From positions 1-13,145 of the forward strand of contig CAZDIO010000041.1 of NCBI GenBank assembly GCA_964505555.1: DNA of 13,145 nucleotides. Reading direction: 5' to 3'. This DNA comes from CAZDIO01 sp964505555. Lineage in GTDB: Bacteria > Bdellovibrionota_C > UBA2361 > SZUA-149 > CAZDIO01. Position numbers and translations under genes: made by a program. The number at the start of each line of letters is the position of its first letter. The stretch's first letter is position 1. Shown piece by piece: positions 1 through 6,709 of the stretch. A model generated the notes under the pieces. That model saw nothing but the letters and a program-made list of their open reading frames with translations. It ran no database searches and was not told the origin of the DNA.

Positions 1-234
1 ATGGAACAAGAAAACCTCACCTCACTCCAACCGCAAACCGAAACCGGGCTCATTATACACTAAAACGAGTCCATGTATTTATCATTGTTTTGCTAAGTTT
101 TGAAGATATTGTGCGGTCTTTCCTCCAATTTATCCGCACTACTGTAAGCAGCTAAATTTATTACGTATTTAACCGCTTTTAGCTAGAGATCGGGTAAATA
201 ATGTATGTAGCTATGTGAGATAATCTCTACGAAT
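1..234. repeat. Left copy of a 234-bp terminal inverted repeat
   Basis: This stretch is the reverse complement of 12912-13145 with five mismatches, at left positions 142, 143, 152, 215 and 220. Similarity stops at 234, after the shared CTCTACGAAT. Inside it are an inverted repeat GTGCGG/CCGCAC (111-116, 134-139) and an imperfect 12-bp inverted repeat ending in TTTAACCGCTT (146-178). Read on the minus strand it carries TATAAT (57-52) directed out of the window. The first 63 bases are open from ATG to TAA for 20 codons, but I see no sign that this is a gene. The repeat may be the end of a linear element, or part of an insertion sequence that continues outside. Confidence 0.95.
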
Positions 235-388
235 ATGCTCGTTTTAGCGTAAGGAGAGGATTAAAAAGCACCAGGAGGGCAGGGGGCGACACATCGACAT
301 TCTTTTGTCTCAGGATCGACTTCGGTTTATGGGGTAAAAAATTTTATTTTCTTTAGAGAGCTGGGTTTCTTGAATGCATCGGTTCCAA

Positions 389-417
389 TTGACAGTGTAT
401 ATCCATGTAGTTACTGT
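389..417 (+). promoter_or_regulatory. Possible sigma70-type promoter for a tiny ORF
   Basis: TTGACA at 389-394 is a perfect -35 box. A 17-base spacer leads to TACTGT at 412-417, a weak -10 box. Transcription would start near 424, about ten bases before the ATG at 434. The only reading frame it could serve nearby is the 22-codon one. Confidence 0.35.
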
Positions 418-433
418 TAATGCGGCCGCAAAA

Positions 434-502
434 ATGATTAATAACGCCTTCCTCTCTTTCGGTGTCGTGGTAGGATTTATTTTTATGCTTTATCGGAATT
501 AA
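434..502 (+). CDS. Possible 22-residue hydrophobic peptide
   Basis: ATG at 434 opens a 22-codon frame ending in TAA at 500-502. The peptide is mainly a single hydrophobic stretch (FLSFGVVVGFIFMLY) between short polar ends. This layout resembles very small membrane peptides, including type I toxins and small membrane regulators, but I do not recognise a family. A perfect TTGACA lies 40 bases upstream with a weak -10. There is no Shine-Dalgarno sequence, so translation would be leaderless-like or absent. The frame could easily be chance. Confidence 0.2.
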   Translation: MINNAFLSFGVVVGFIFMLYRN

Positions 503-596
503 TTAAAATACAATCGCACACAGACACTTCAGTAACGATAAAAATCCTTGCCCTGCCCTCAAAGAGAAGATCTCAAAAAAAGAAGTGAGAGGAAAA

Positions 597-2711
597 TCAC
601 GGCTCTGCTGATGTTTGGTGAATTACCACCCTTTGTTTATGATTGGCATCGGTTTGATAGCTCGAGCTTGAGCTTTGCCAAGTGAGCTCAGTTAATAACG
701 AAGTAGTATAGTAAGTGTTTCCAATAACTACCCCGCCCAGGCCATTTACTCGCATAGAGCCATATCGATAGCAATGCGTCCCCACATTTGTGATATTATC
801 TCCACAATAATTATATGGAGAAGTGTCGTTAATCGCCATATGTGGAGAAATGATGCCAGCAGCGTTCATCTTTTTCACATATACTCCTGAGCCAGGTGAA
901 GGAGTGCTTCCAATGTTAGTATTTGCAATTCTTACCGTCATTGAATATTCACCATCATCAAAATCTCCTGGTAGACCTATTACTCCAGCAACTCTTTGAA
1001 CTATTGATCCGCTAGTTGGGATATCGTAAAGCCCAATTCCCGATCCTCCGGTAACAAAGGCCACTCCAAAACTTGTTTTTGCAGCGCTCATTGTAGAAAC
1101 AGAAGTACTATTTGTGATAAGTCGGGGTGAACCAACCAGTGTCCCGTTGTCAATGGTTGATACTTTTGCGTGGAAGTTTGGGTCCGGATTGATTTGATCA
1201 TAATAAAAGGCATGGAAGATCTTCCCAGAATCACCAGTTGCCGAAAAACAAGTTGCCCTACATCCAGTTGGTAATAATAAATGTTTTGCAGTATCACCCG
1301 GAGCAATGGCGATCTTTATCGGGGTAAAAGTTTGATCGCCTTTTTGAAATACAAACAATACCAAGGAATTTGGTTCTGTTGGGGTAGGTGCTGGAGAACC
1401 ACTCTGTTTAAAATACGCTAATACAGCGATATCGCCATTTTCGTTAGAGGCTAAATCAATATCGTTTGGAGCCCAATTAGAGCCGGGAGTTGAAACATAT
1501 GAACCAAGCAACATAGGAGTGTTCCAAGTAGCCCCATTGTTTTGACTGAAGGAGACGAAATATTCAACTAATCCACTAGTCACATTTCGCTTAAGCCAGC
1601 CAATCGCCTGAGCGCCATCTTCTGTGAGCGCCATGTCAGCTATCTGTATGTCATCTCCCGATATTAATGGCATTGAAGTGACGATTGTAGGAACGCAATC
1701 GCTCCAAGTCTGGCTCATTTCAGTAAGCACGCAGGCGTGGATATAAGTAATGAAATCTAATGGACTCGTTTCAGCTCGTAAACGGCTATATGCCAGAGCA
1801 CGAACGCGTGAAGCACCTGCTGCGGCACGCACCATGCTCCACTCAAACACCTCAGAGTAAGGCTCTCCCACTTGTTGTGTATGTGGGGATCCAACCGCTT
1901 CAGCAATATACACATCCGCCGCTTGAACAATCCCTTCCAAATCCATTACCACCACTGCATCTTGAAAATCAGCAGCGGTTACGTTTAGGCTATCGTTGAA
2001 TTCAAAAAGTAACAGAACACGGTTCTGATCGAGGAAGACATTTCCTTGAGCGTCGATATAATCATGAAGGATTGTCGATATCGGCAGCTGATTACCATAC
2101 GGAGGGTGAGCTCCTCTCTCTGCGATCAGATCGTTAATATTGTCACCGTCGATGGCGACGATTGTATGATCGGAATCGCTTACGATGTCACGTGAATAAT
2201 CAGCTCCGGTCCAGTGGTTGTTGTCGTTGTCAGCATTATCCTCGTCATAGGATACTTTTGCTCTAAATGTGATCGTAGTTGCGACCAATCCAAGATTTAC
2301 CGATTCTAAATTTCCTACAGCAATCGGATTGTTCTGAAACAGTGCAGTAAAGTTTTGTTCCTGTTCGAGTTTCTTTTCAAGCTTTATCGGCACCGGTGAG
2401 CCGTTGAATCCATACGTTACCTGTGTTGCTAAAACTTGTACCTGACCTTGAGAATTTGGGTTGCCGCCTAATAGCATTGCCTGGTTGCCACCATTAACAG
2501 TTGGAGCATCTACAACACTTGTTTCCATCATCGCAGTGGCTTTTTTTACAACTAGCTTTTTGTTGCCGATGTTAACGCGAATTCCGCGTTGACCGTCGTT
2601 GACACCGTTCTTATTGAAGATCTTCGCAACAGGGGGAGCAGCGAAGGAATTTAGTGAGGTTAAAAAAACTAAAGCAGCTAAGGTGAGGGTGTATGCGCTG
2701 TAGCGTTTCAT
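597..2711 (-). CDS. Secreted protein of unknown function with an Asp-box-like motif
   Basis: The product has 704 residues. An N-terminal Sec signal peptide is clear: MKRYS, a hydrophobic core at about 7-22, and a likely signal peptidase I site after NSFA (about residue 24), so the protein is exported to the periplasm or outside. I do not recognise a family. The middle part (about 285-560) is rich in short beta-strand-like segments. It contains SQNNGATW (389-396), which fits the Asp-box signature of sialidase and BNR-type beta-propellers, so a propeller fold is plausible. An acidic loop DEDNADNDNN (156-165) could bind calcium. Six cysteines fall in close pairs (327/339, 484/488, 636/647), suggesting disulfides and agreeing with export. 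No sorting signal or C-terminal anchor is visible. ATG at 2711 is chosen because it starts the signal peptide; the SD is weak. The gene stands alone, with a long, repeat-rich upstream region that suggests its own regulation. Confidence 0.85.
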   Translation of the reverse strand: MKRYSAYTLTLAALVFLTSLNSFAAPPVAKIFNKNGVNDGQRGIRVNIGNKKLVVKKATAMMETSVVDAPTVNGGNQAMLLGGNPNSQGQVQVLATQVTYGFNGSPVPIKLEKKLEQEQNFTALFQNNPIAVGNLESVNLGLVATTITFRAKVSYDEDNADNDNNHWTGADYSRDIVSDSDHTIVAIDGDNINDLIAERGAHPPYGNQLPISTILHDYIDAQGNVFLDQNRVLLLFEFNDSLNVTAADFQDAVVVMDLEGIVQAADVYIAEAVGSPHTQQVGEPYSEVFEWSMVRAAAGASRVRALAYSRLRAETSPLDFITYIHACVLTEMSQTWSDCVPTIVTSMPLISGDDIQIADMALTEDGAQAIGWLKRNVTSGLVEYFVSFSQNNGATWNTPMLLGSYVSTPGSNWAPNDIDLASNENGDIAVLAYFKQSGSPAPTPTEPNSLVLFVFQKGDQTFTPIKIAIAPGDTAKHLLLPTGCRATCFSATGDSGKIFHAFYYDQINPDPNFHAKVSTIDNGTLVGSPRLITNSTSVSTMSAAKTSFGVAFVTGGSGIGLYDIPTSGSIVQRVAGVIGLPGDFDDGEYSMTVRIANTNIGSTPSPGSGVYVKKMNAAGIISPHMAINDTSPYNYCGDNITNVGTHCYRYGSMRVNGLGGVVIGNTYYTTSLLTELTWQSSSSSYQTDANHKQRVVIHQTSAEP

Positions 2712-2731
2712 AGTTTTATCTCAACTAATCC

Positions 2732-2757
2732 GTTTTCATTTGATGAAAACTGTTTTT
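2732..2757 (+). promoter_or_regulatory. Small hairpin with T tract
   Basis: GTTTTCAT (2732-2739) and ATGAAAAC (2743-2750) form a perfect 8-bp stem with a three-base loop. It is followed by TGTTTTTT on the plus strand. The stem is AT-rich, so it would be a weak terminator for leftover plus-strand transcription. Alternatively it is an operator or leader hairpin just upstream of the minus-strand gene starting at 2711. Confidence 0.4.
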
Positions 2758-2785
2758 TAATTCAAGGAGTTAACGTTAATTCAAG
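2757..2785. repeat. Direct repeat TTAATTCAAG x2 flanking a TTAACGTTAA palindrome
   Basis: TTAATTCAAG occurs at 2757-2766 and again at 2776-2785. The starts are 19 bases apart, close to two helical turns. The 10-bp palindrome TTAACGTTAA (2770-2779) sits between them and overlaps the second copy. The spacing and position, 46-75 bases upstream of the secreted-protein start, suit a regulator binding site. No cognate regulator can be named. Confidence 0.5.
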
Positions 2786-2793
2786 CTTTTAAC

Positions 2794-2805
2794 GAATCGC
2801 GATTC
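2794..2805. repeat. 12-bp perfect palindrome GAATCGCGATTC
   Basis: GAATCGCGATTC reads the same on both strands. It lies about 85 bases upstream of the secreted-protein start and next to the direct repeats at 2757-2785, so it may belong to the same control region. Confidence 0.5.
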
Positions 2806-3155
2806 TACTACAAAGTGCTCCATATCGTTCACGACAAATGCCGGTTAATTAACAAAATACGGTTCAGCACTTATTTGCGACGTTATGCTAGCCCTTTTGA
2901 GAAAAAAGTCAATCGTTTCCCAGGACTTAAATACACAATACTAATCAAACAGGCACTGACTAAGCGCATAGTACACAGAAGTTCATTAAAACATTAATAA
3001 ATTACTAACTGTATACAACGCACGCGCCGATTCTTGATTAATATAGAGCAATTAATATGCCATATAAATATGGGGCATTTCTCTATGCAGGAACCAACTC
3101 TGGCGTAGAAAGATTACGACGTTTTTCGAGAATTTTTTCTGAAGTAACAAAACAC

Positions 3156-3737
3156 TTACGGTGAAGAAAGAACTTCCTGGAGCAATTCCTTTAAGTGTAA
3201 TCGCTCTGACCAGAGCGAAAGGTATGCAAGATCAAGATTATCCCGATTAATCTCAATCATGCTTTTGACATCTGTTAGTTGTCGGTCAAGAACCCTATTG
3301 CTTTTTTCATACCACCGTAATTTGGCTAAAATGTTATATTCTGCACTTCCTACCTGAACCGTTTGTTGGGAACGGGGTATCTTGACGGCGGTAGCTCTTG
3401 TTAGTTGATCTAACTCAAACGCCTCAAGCAGTGTAAAACAGTCCACTTTTATAAATGTTTCACGATGAATAAGATTGAATGAGCGAGTATTCTTAATGGC
3501 CGTTGGTATCGAGACTTCATCACAAAAAAAATCAGGTTGCGCTTTTGTGATGAAAGGCAGAATCTTTTCTTCATCAAACTTACAAACGAGATCGATATCA
3601 TTCGTAGCTCGAAACTCTCCTCTAATTCCACTAGCAAAGGAGCCTACAAGAAAATAGGGAATATTGATCGTGGAGAGAAGTATAACCATTGTCTCAAGTG
3701 CAACGACCGGCTCATAAATTTGTTCTTCTTTGGTCAT
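3156..3737 (-). CDS. Nucleotidyltransferase-fold protein, toxin/antitoxin-like
   Basis: The product has 193 residues. The nucleotidyltransferase signature is visible: VGSFASGIRG (31-40) followed by RATNDIDLV (43-51), giving the G-S motif and the metal-binding aspartates D47 and D49. A likely third acidic residue is D99 in KVDCF. The C-terminal part has EYNILAKLRWYEKS (133-146) and DRQLTDVKSMIE (151-162), which match the helical tail I know from small NTases paired with a short partner protein. Such MNT/AbiEii-like proteins transfer nucleotides to RNA or protein and often act in toxin-antitoxin or phage-defence pairs. The substrate here is unknown. It lies 21 bases downstream of the small partner gene on the same strand, so the two are probably cotranscribed. 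I take ATG at 3737; a TTG one codon upstream is in frame but less likely. There is no clear SD, so translation may be coupled to the upstream gene. Confidence 0.85.
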   Translation of the reverse strand: MTKEEQIYEPVVALETMVILLSTINIPYFLVGSFASGIRGEFRATNDIDLVCKFDEEKILPFITKAQPDFFCDEVSIPTAIKNTRSFNLIHRETFIKVDCFTLLEAFELDQLTRATAVKIPRSQQTVQVGSAEYNILAKLRWYEKSNRVLDRQLTDVKSMIEINRDNLDLAYLSLWSERLHLKELLQEVLSSP

Positions 3738-3758
3738 CAAAGATATTGTTCAAACGGG

Positions 3759-4052
3759 TTAGCGAAGAAATCTTTCAACGAAGTCACGTCCCCAAAGACG
3801 GATGGCAAGCTCCTGACGAACTTGTTCCTTGGAGTACGTCGGGAACTGTTCTCGTATTCCAGCAAGCATCATTTCAATCCCAAACGCACAAAGATTATTC
3901 ATCCGATCCAAGCGTTCCTCAGGTGTAAGACGGCGAAGAAGTGAAATCAGCTGAGCACGCACCGGCGCATCAGTGTCACTAAGTGTTTGATGAGGAGATT
4001 CCACTGAATTATTTATACCGAACAAGAACCTTTGATGCAAATCTGATTGCAT
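3759..4052 (-). CDS. Small partner protein of the nucleotidyltransferase module
   Basis: The product has 97 residues and no signal peptide or membrane segment. Residues 33-90 carry the pattern RAQLISLLRRLTPEERL, then GIREQFPTYSKEQV, then LAIRLWGRD. This resembles the short helical proteins (about 70-90 residues) often encoded directly before nucleotidyltransferases of the neighbouring type in many bacteria. I recall that pairing from family context; it is not shown here by a search. Its job is unknown, but an antitoxin or binding partner of the NTase is the natural guess. The N-terminal 30 residues are an extension without a recognisable motif. The ATG at 4052 is preferred over the TTG at 4055. 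No SD is visible, so the true start could lie further in. Confidence 0.75.
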   Translation of the reverse strand: MQSDLHQRFLFGINNSVESPHQTLSDTDAPVRAQLISLLRRLTPEERLDRMNNLCAFGIEMMLAGIREQFPTYSKEQVRQELAIRLWGRDFVERFLR

Positions 4053-4225
4053 CAAAATGTCAGAGGTAAACGAGAAATTTGATTCTCACTCAATCTGCCA
4101 CTTGCTTTCAACGAGCAAGTCGACCTCTTTCCGGATACAAAACGTAGAAATAGGGAGATTTTTAGATTGGGCGCTATGCTCCTCAGTCGGGTAATTCGCA
4201 CAAATTTTTCTGAGTCCTTAAGTTA
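4053..4225. other. Intergenic gap with a 7-bp hairpin
   Basis: ACTTGCT (4100-4106) and AGCAAGT (4114-4120) form a 7-bp stem with a seven-base loop. It lies downstream of the ATPase gene and upstream of the small partner gene on the minus strand. No T tract follows, so it is not a clear terminator. The ATPase may or may not be cotranscribed with the two genes after it. Confidence 0.4.
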
Positions 4226-5335
4226 TTACAAAAGTGTTTTAAGAAAATCGAGAGCATGAAGGACTCGGATGCCAGACTTGGAGAGATAGTTTTTATTCCC
4301 AATTGCAGAAAGTTGGTAGGCTTCGCACTGGGGGAACTTGCCGTTGAGATATTTTAAGCCAGTGCCGATCTCTGCATCGTCCCATTTACATTCGATAAAG
4401 AGTATTGGTTTTCGGTTTTCGACAATTACAAAGTCGACTTCTCGTCCGTCAATGTCCCGAAAATACCGCAGCTCAATATCTCGTCCTTTTGCGTCCTGCT
4501 CAAAATGAATCCATTTTAGAAGATGTGATGCAACAAGGTTCTCAAAGCGGAGTGCTTGATTAGGGACAAGACTCCAGTCAAAATGATAATGTTTTTGTTC
4601 TTTTTTTACCGCACGAATTTTCGCAGCACCAAATGGTGGTATGCGGAAAATGGCATAAAACCTTTCCAAGATCTCTACATATTTTGTAAGCGTCTTATGA
4701 CTTACTTGAAGATCTTCTCTTAATGAATTAATCGATAGCGGACTGCCCACGAGTTCTGGAAGTCTGAGCATTGTCAGCTCCAGTATTCCTATATCCTGCA
4801 CCTGCTCAATGCTGACGACCTCTTCACGCACAAGTCGATCGCGGTACTCTCGAGACCATCGTTTAGCGTGAACTTCAGAACCAGATAAGTAGGGTTCAGG
4901 GAAGCCCCCAAGATGAAGGAGATCAACAAAATCAGCTTGTTTTTTTATTCCTAATTCGGCAACAGACAGTGGGTGCAAACGTAAGTAATGATATCTTCCC
5001 TGGAGCGAATCTCCTCCAAAACGATAGAAATCTAGCCGAGCACTGCCAGTAACGAGAATTTTTTTATCCGCTACTTTTGCGTCATAAAGACCTTTAAGAT
5101 AATTTCTCCAGCGGCGGTACTTGTGGATCTCATCAAAGACTAAAAGAGGAGATAGGGGGAGCTGTTCTTTAAGAATCTTTTCTCTATCTACTGAGATATG
5201 CCAATTTAAATAACCTTGCTTGTCTTTAAGTAGTTGTTTTGCAACGGTAGTTTTTCCTACCTGCCGGGGTCCACCTACGAAAACCATTTTTCGTTTCAGG
5301 TCGAGCTTGATCTGTGGAGTGAGATACCGTTTCAT
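4226..5335 (-). CDS. AAA-type ATPase with C-terminal DUF4143/nuclease-like domain
   Basis: The product has 369 residues, about the usual length for this family (370-450). Walker A is GGPRQVGKTT (21-30). Walker B is LLVFDEI (64-70) with D68 and E69, and the sensor-like TGSARLD is at 96-102. The PLSVAELG segment (122-129) and the following DUF4143 region are typical of the class. After a winged-helix-like stretch (about 195-230), the C-terminus contains REVDFVI (298-304) and IECKWDD (314-320), the D-x(n)-E-x-K arrangement of PD-(D/E)xK nuclease folds. Members of this group are cytosolic, very common in mobile and accessory DNA, and of largely unknown role. The start at 5335 gives the usual short N-terminus (MKRYLT). 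The gene is divergent from arsR, with a 42-bp palindrome 24 bases upstream of its start. Confidence 0.9.
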   Translation of the reverse strand: MKRYLTPQIKLDLKRKMVFVGGPRQVGKTTVAKQLLKDKQGYLNWHISVDREKILKEQLPLSPLLVFDEIHKYRRWRNYLKGLYDAKVADKKILVTGSARLDFYRFGGDSLQGRYHYLRLHPLSVAELGIKKQADFVDLLHLGGFPEPYLSGSEVHAKRWSREYRDRLVREEVVSIEQVQDIGILELTMLRLPELVGSPLSINSLREDLQVSHKTLTKYVEILERFYAIFRIPPFGAAKIRAVKKEQKHYHFDWSLVPNQALRFENLVASHLLKWIHFEQDAKGRDIELRYFRDIDGREVDFVIVENRKPILFIECKWDDAEIGTGLKYLNGKFPQCEAYQLSAIGNKNYLSKSGIRVLHALDFLKTLL

Positions 5336-5358
5336 GCTTTACTTCTACACCATTTTTC

Positions 5359-5400
5359 CCCAGGTGTCAAAAAAACTCGCGAGTTTTTTTGACACCTGGG
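5359..5400. repeat. Perfect 42-bp palindrome
   Basis: CCCAGGTGTCAAAAAAACTCG followed immediately by its exact reverse complement makes a perfect 42-bp palindrome with no loop bases and CTCGCGAG at the centre. As RNA it would form a stem of 19 pairs or fewer. Seven A and seven T flank the core, so it could work as a bidirectional terminator or a repeated extragenic palindrome. It lies between the divergent ATPase and arsR genes. Confidence 0.9.
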
Positions 5401-5485
5401 AGGCAGCGGTTGAATTTCTTCACTTTCTACAAGCAGGTCGGTTTTTATTTGAAACAAAACGTCGAAACACGGGGCACAAGAGTGG

Positions 5486-5514
5486 TTGACATTACCAAAC
5501 GTATATCGTAGAAT
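5486..5514 (+). promoter_or_regulatory. arsRM promoter
   Basis: TTGACA (5486-5491), a 17-base spacer and TAGAAT (5509-5514) form an almost ideal sigma70 promoter. The -10 box ends seven bases before the arsR ATG at 5522. Transcription would start at or within one or two bases of that ATG, so the mRNA would be essentially leaderless. Confidence 0.85.
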
Positions 5515-5520
5515 TACGAT
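5505..5520. promoter_or_regulatory. ArsR-type operator
   Basis: ATCGTA-GAAT-TACGAT is a perfect inverted repeat with six-base arms. It covers the -10 box and the transcription start. Its form fits the ATnnnT-n-AnnnAT-like palindromes bound by ArsR/SmtB repressors. Bound ArsR would block RNA polymerase and arsenite would release it, giving autoregulation of arsR-arsM. Confidence 0.75.
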
Positions 5521-5521
5521 T

Positions 5522-5872
5522 ATGAAGCACGCATCACTTTCTAAAACTAAAAGCGATGAGTTCTCTGCTGAACGTATTGAGTTAGCAACCTTGCTCAATG
5601 CGTTATCTCACCCAGCGCGGATTATGATTATGGAGACCCTTGCTAAAAGAGGGGAGTGCATTTGCGGTGAGATTGTAGAGGTGGTGCCACTTGCGCAGTC
5701 GACGGTTTCTCAACACCTGAAGCAACTCCGCGAAGCTGGGCTTATTCGAGGAGAAATTGATGGCCCAAAATCTTGCTATTGTATTAACCCAAAAGCACTA
5801 GAGCGTTTAAAGACTCTTTGGGATCGATTCGAAGGAAAAGTAAACTGTAATTGTAAAACTCAATGTCGATAG
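5522..5872 (+). CDS. arsR: ArsR-family arsenic-responsive repressor
   Basis: The product has 116 residues, normal for the ArsR/SmtB family. The winged-helix DNA-binding core spans about 20-90: LLNALSHPARIMIM, then the recognition helix AQSTVSQHLKQLREAGLI (58-75), then the wing. The metalloid site is probably GECICGEIV with C46 and C48. SCYCINP (C85, C87) and a cysteine-rich tail (C109, C111, C115) offer further thiol ligands, as in ArsR variants that bind As(III) through C-terminal cysteines. It represses its own operon until arsenite or a related thiol-reactive metalloid binds. I chose ATG at 5522. An upstream TTG (5486) in frame is rejected because it is the -35 box of the promoter. There is no Shine-Dalgarno sequence, which agrees with a leaderless mRNA. 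arsM follows after 9 bases. Confidence 0.93.
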   Translation: MKHASLSKTKSDEFSAERIELATLLNALSHPARIMIMETLAKRGECICGEIVEVVPLAQSTVSQHLKQLREAGLIRGEIDGPKSCYCINPKALERLKTLWDRFEGKVNCNCKTQCR

Positions 5873-5881
5873 GAGAGGTAT

Positions 5882-6709
5882 ATGGAAGATCGCACAAGAA
5901 CTGCTGAAGAACTAAAATCAATAGTAAGGGAAAAATACGCAGAAATCGTAACGGCGGATTCCTCCTGCTGTGGTTCCTCTTGTTGCGGAATGGAAAGTGC
6001 GGAGCTTGATTACTCAACCTTTAGTGAAGATTACACACGCCTTCCGGGGTACAACGCAGATGCTGACCTAAAACTTGGCTGCGGAGTTCCCACGGAGCAT
6101 GCAAAAATAAAGGCGGGCGATACTGTTGTCGATCTCGGCTCTGGGGCTGGCAATGACGCTTTTGTTGCAAGAACGCTCGTGGGTGAAGAAGGCAAAGTTA
6201 TCGGCATTGATATGACCGATGCAATGGTGATCAAAGCAAGAAAAAATGCAGAAAAACTTGGCGCTAAAAACGTTGAATTTCGGCTTGGGGAGATTGAAAA
6301 GATTCCACTTCCAGATTCCGTTGCGGATGTTGTGGTGAGTAATTGTGTGATGAATCTTGTTCCCGATAAACTAAAAGCCTTTCAAGAAACTTTTCGTATC
6401 CTAAAATCTGGCGGGCATTTTTCAATATCCGATATTGTTCTTACAGAAGAGCTTCCAGAAAAATTAAAAAATGTCGCCACCATGTATGCAGGATGCGTTT
6501 CCGGTGCGGTGTTAAAGAATCACTATCTCCAAACTATTAGCGAGGCAGGATTTAGAAACATTCATATCCAAGCTGAAAAACCGATCGCCCTTCCCACAGA
6601 GGTGCTCACGAAATACTTAAACGATGAAGAGCTCGCCTGGTATAAATTCAAAGAACCGGTAGTTTTGAGTGTTACCGTATATGGACAAAAAGAAGGCGCT
6701 CTTTCTTAA
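5882..6709 (+). CDS. arsM: Arsenite S-adenosylmethionine methyltransferase
   Basis: The product has 275 residues, the usual size for bacterial ArsM. The enzyme is cytosolic and methylates As(III) with S-adenosylmethionine to mono-, di- and trimethylated arsenicals, a detoxification and volatilisation route. The SAM-binding motif I is VVDLGSGAGND (82-92) with the acidic GIDMTD (108-113) after it. The three cysteines that bind As(III) in characterised ArsM proteins match C67 (LGCGVP), C155 (SNCVMN) and C205 (YAGCVSG). The N-terminus has paired cysteines CCGSSCCG (29-36), common in this subfamily. AGGAG lies six bases before the ATG and overlaps the end of arsR, so the two genes form a tight operon under the arsR promoter. 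No arsenite pump (arsB or acr3) or arsenate reductase is present in the window. Confidence 0.95.
   Translation: MEDRTRTAEELKSIVREKYAEIVTADSSCCGSSCCGMESAELDYSTFSEDYTRLPGYNADADLKLGCGVPTEHAKIKAGDTVVDLGSGAGNDAFVARTLVGEEGKVIGIDMTDAMVIKARKNAEKLGAKNVEFRLGEIEKIPLPDSVADVVVSNCVMNLVPDKLKAFQETFRILKSGGHFSISDIVLTEELPEKLKNVATMYAGCVSGAVLKNHYLQTISEAGFRNIHIQAEKPIALPTEVLTKYLNDEELAWYKFKEPVVLSVTVYGQKEGALS

Larger units (their letters stand above)
235..596. other. Intergenic region between left repeat and secreted-protein gene
   Basis: This stretch of about 360 bases has no gene of ordinary size. It holds a possible promoter (389-417) in front of a 22-codon hydrophobic reading frame (434-502), listed separately. 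Just downstream of the stop of the secreted-protein gene, the minus strand reads through a T-rich tract (about 573-595). I see no convincing GC-rich stem there, so I do not call a terminator. Confidence 0.6.
2712..3155. other. Repeat-rich intergenic region upstream of the secreted-protein gene
   Basis: About 440 bases lie between the secreted-protein start and the end of the nucleotidyltransferase gene. The first 95 bases are dense in symmetric elements, listed separately at 2732-2805. The rest (about 2806-3155) is AT-rich and shows no recognised gene or RNA. A 60-codon GTG-started frame (2815-2997) and a 35-codon ATG frame (3057-3164) exist on the plus strand. Neither has a ribosome site or a recognisable product. 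Confidence 0.6.

Noticed and set aside
1..63. 20-codon ATG-TAA frame at the left end
   Set aside because: It lies inside the terminal repeat, has no upstream sequence to judge a ribosome site, and its mirror copy would be equally open. The opposite strand carries the more convincing expression signals.
2815..2997. 60-codon plus-strand frame starting with GTG
   Set aside because: It has no ribosome site in range, no recognisable motif and AT-rich random-looking composition. The AAGGAG at 2765 is too far away.
3057..3164. 35-codon plus-strand frame starting with ATG
   Set aside because: It has no Shine-Dalgarno sequence and overlaps the end of the nucleotidyltransferase gene on the other strand. 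The product is not recognisable.
5486..5521. Upstream TTG start extending ArsR to 128 residues
   Set aside because: The TTG is the first part of a perfect -35 box, and the added codons cover promoter and operator. ATG at 5522 gives the normal family length.
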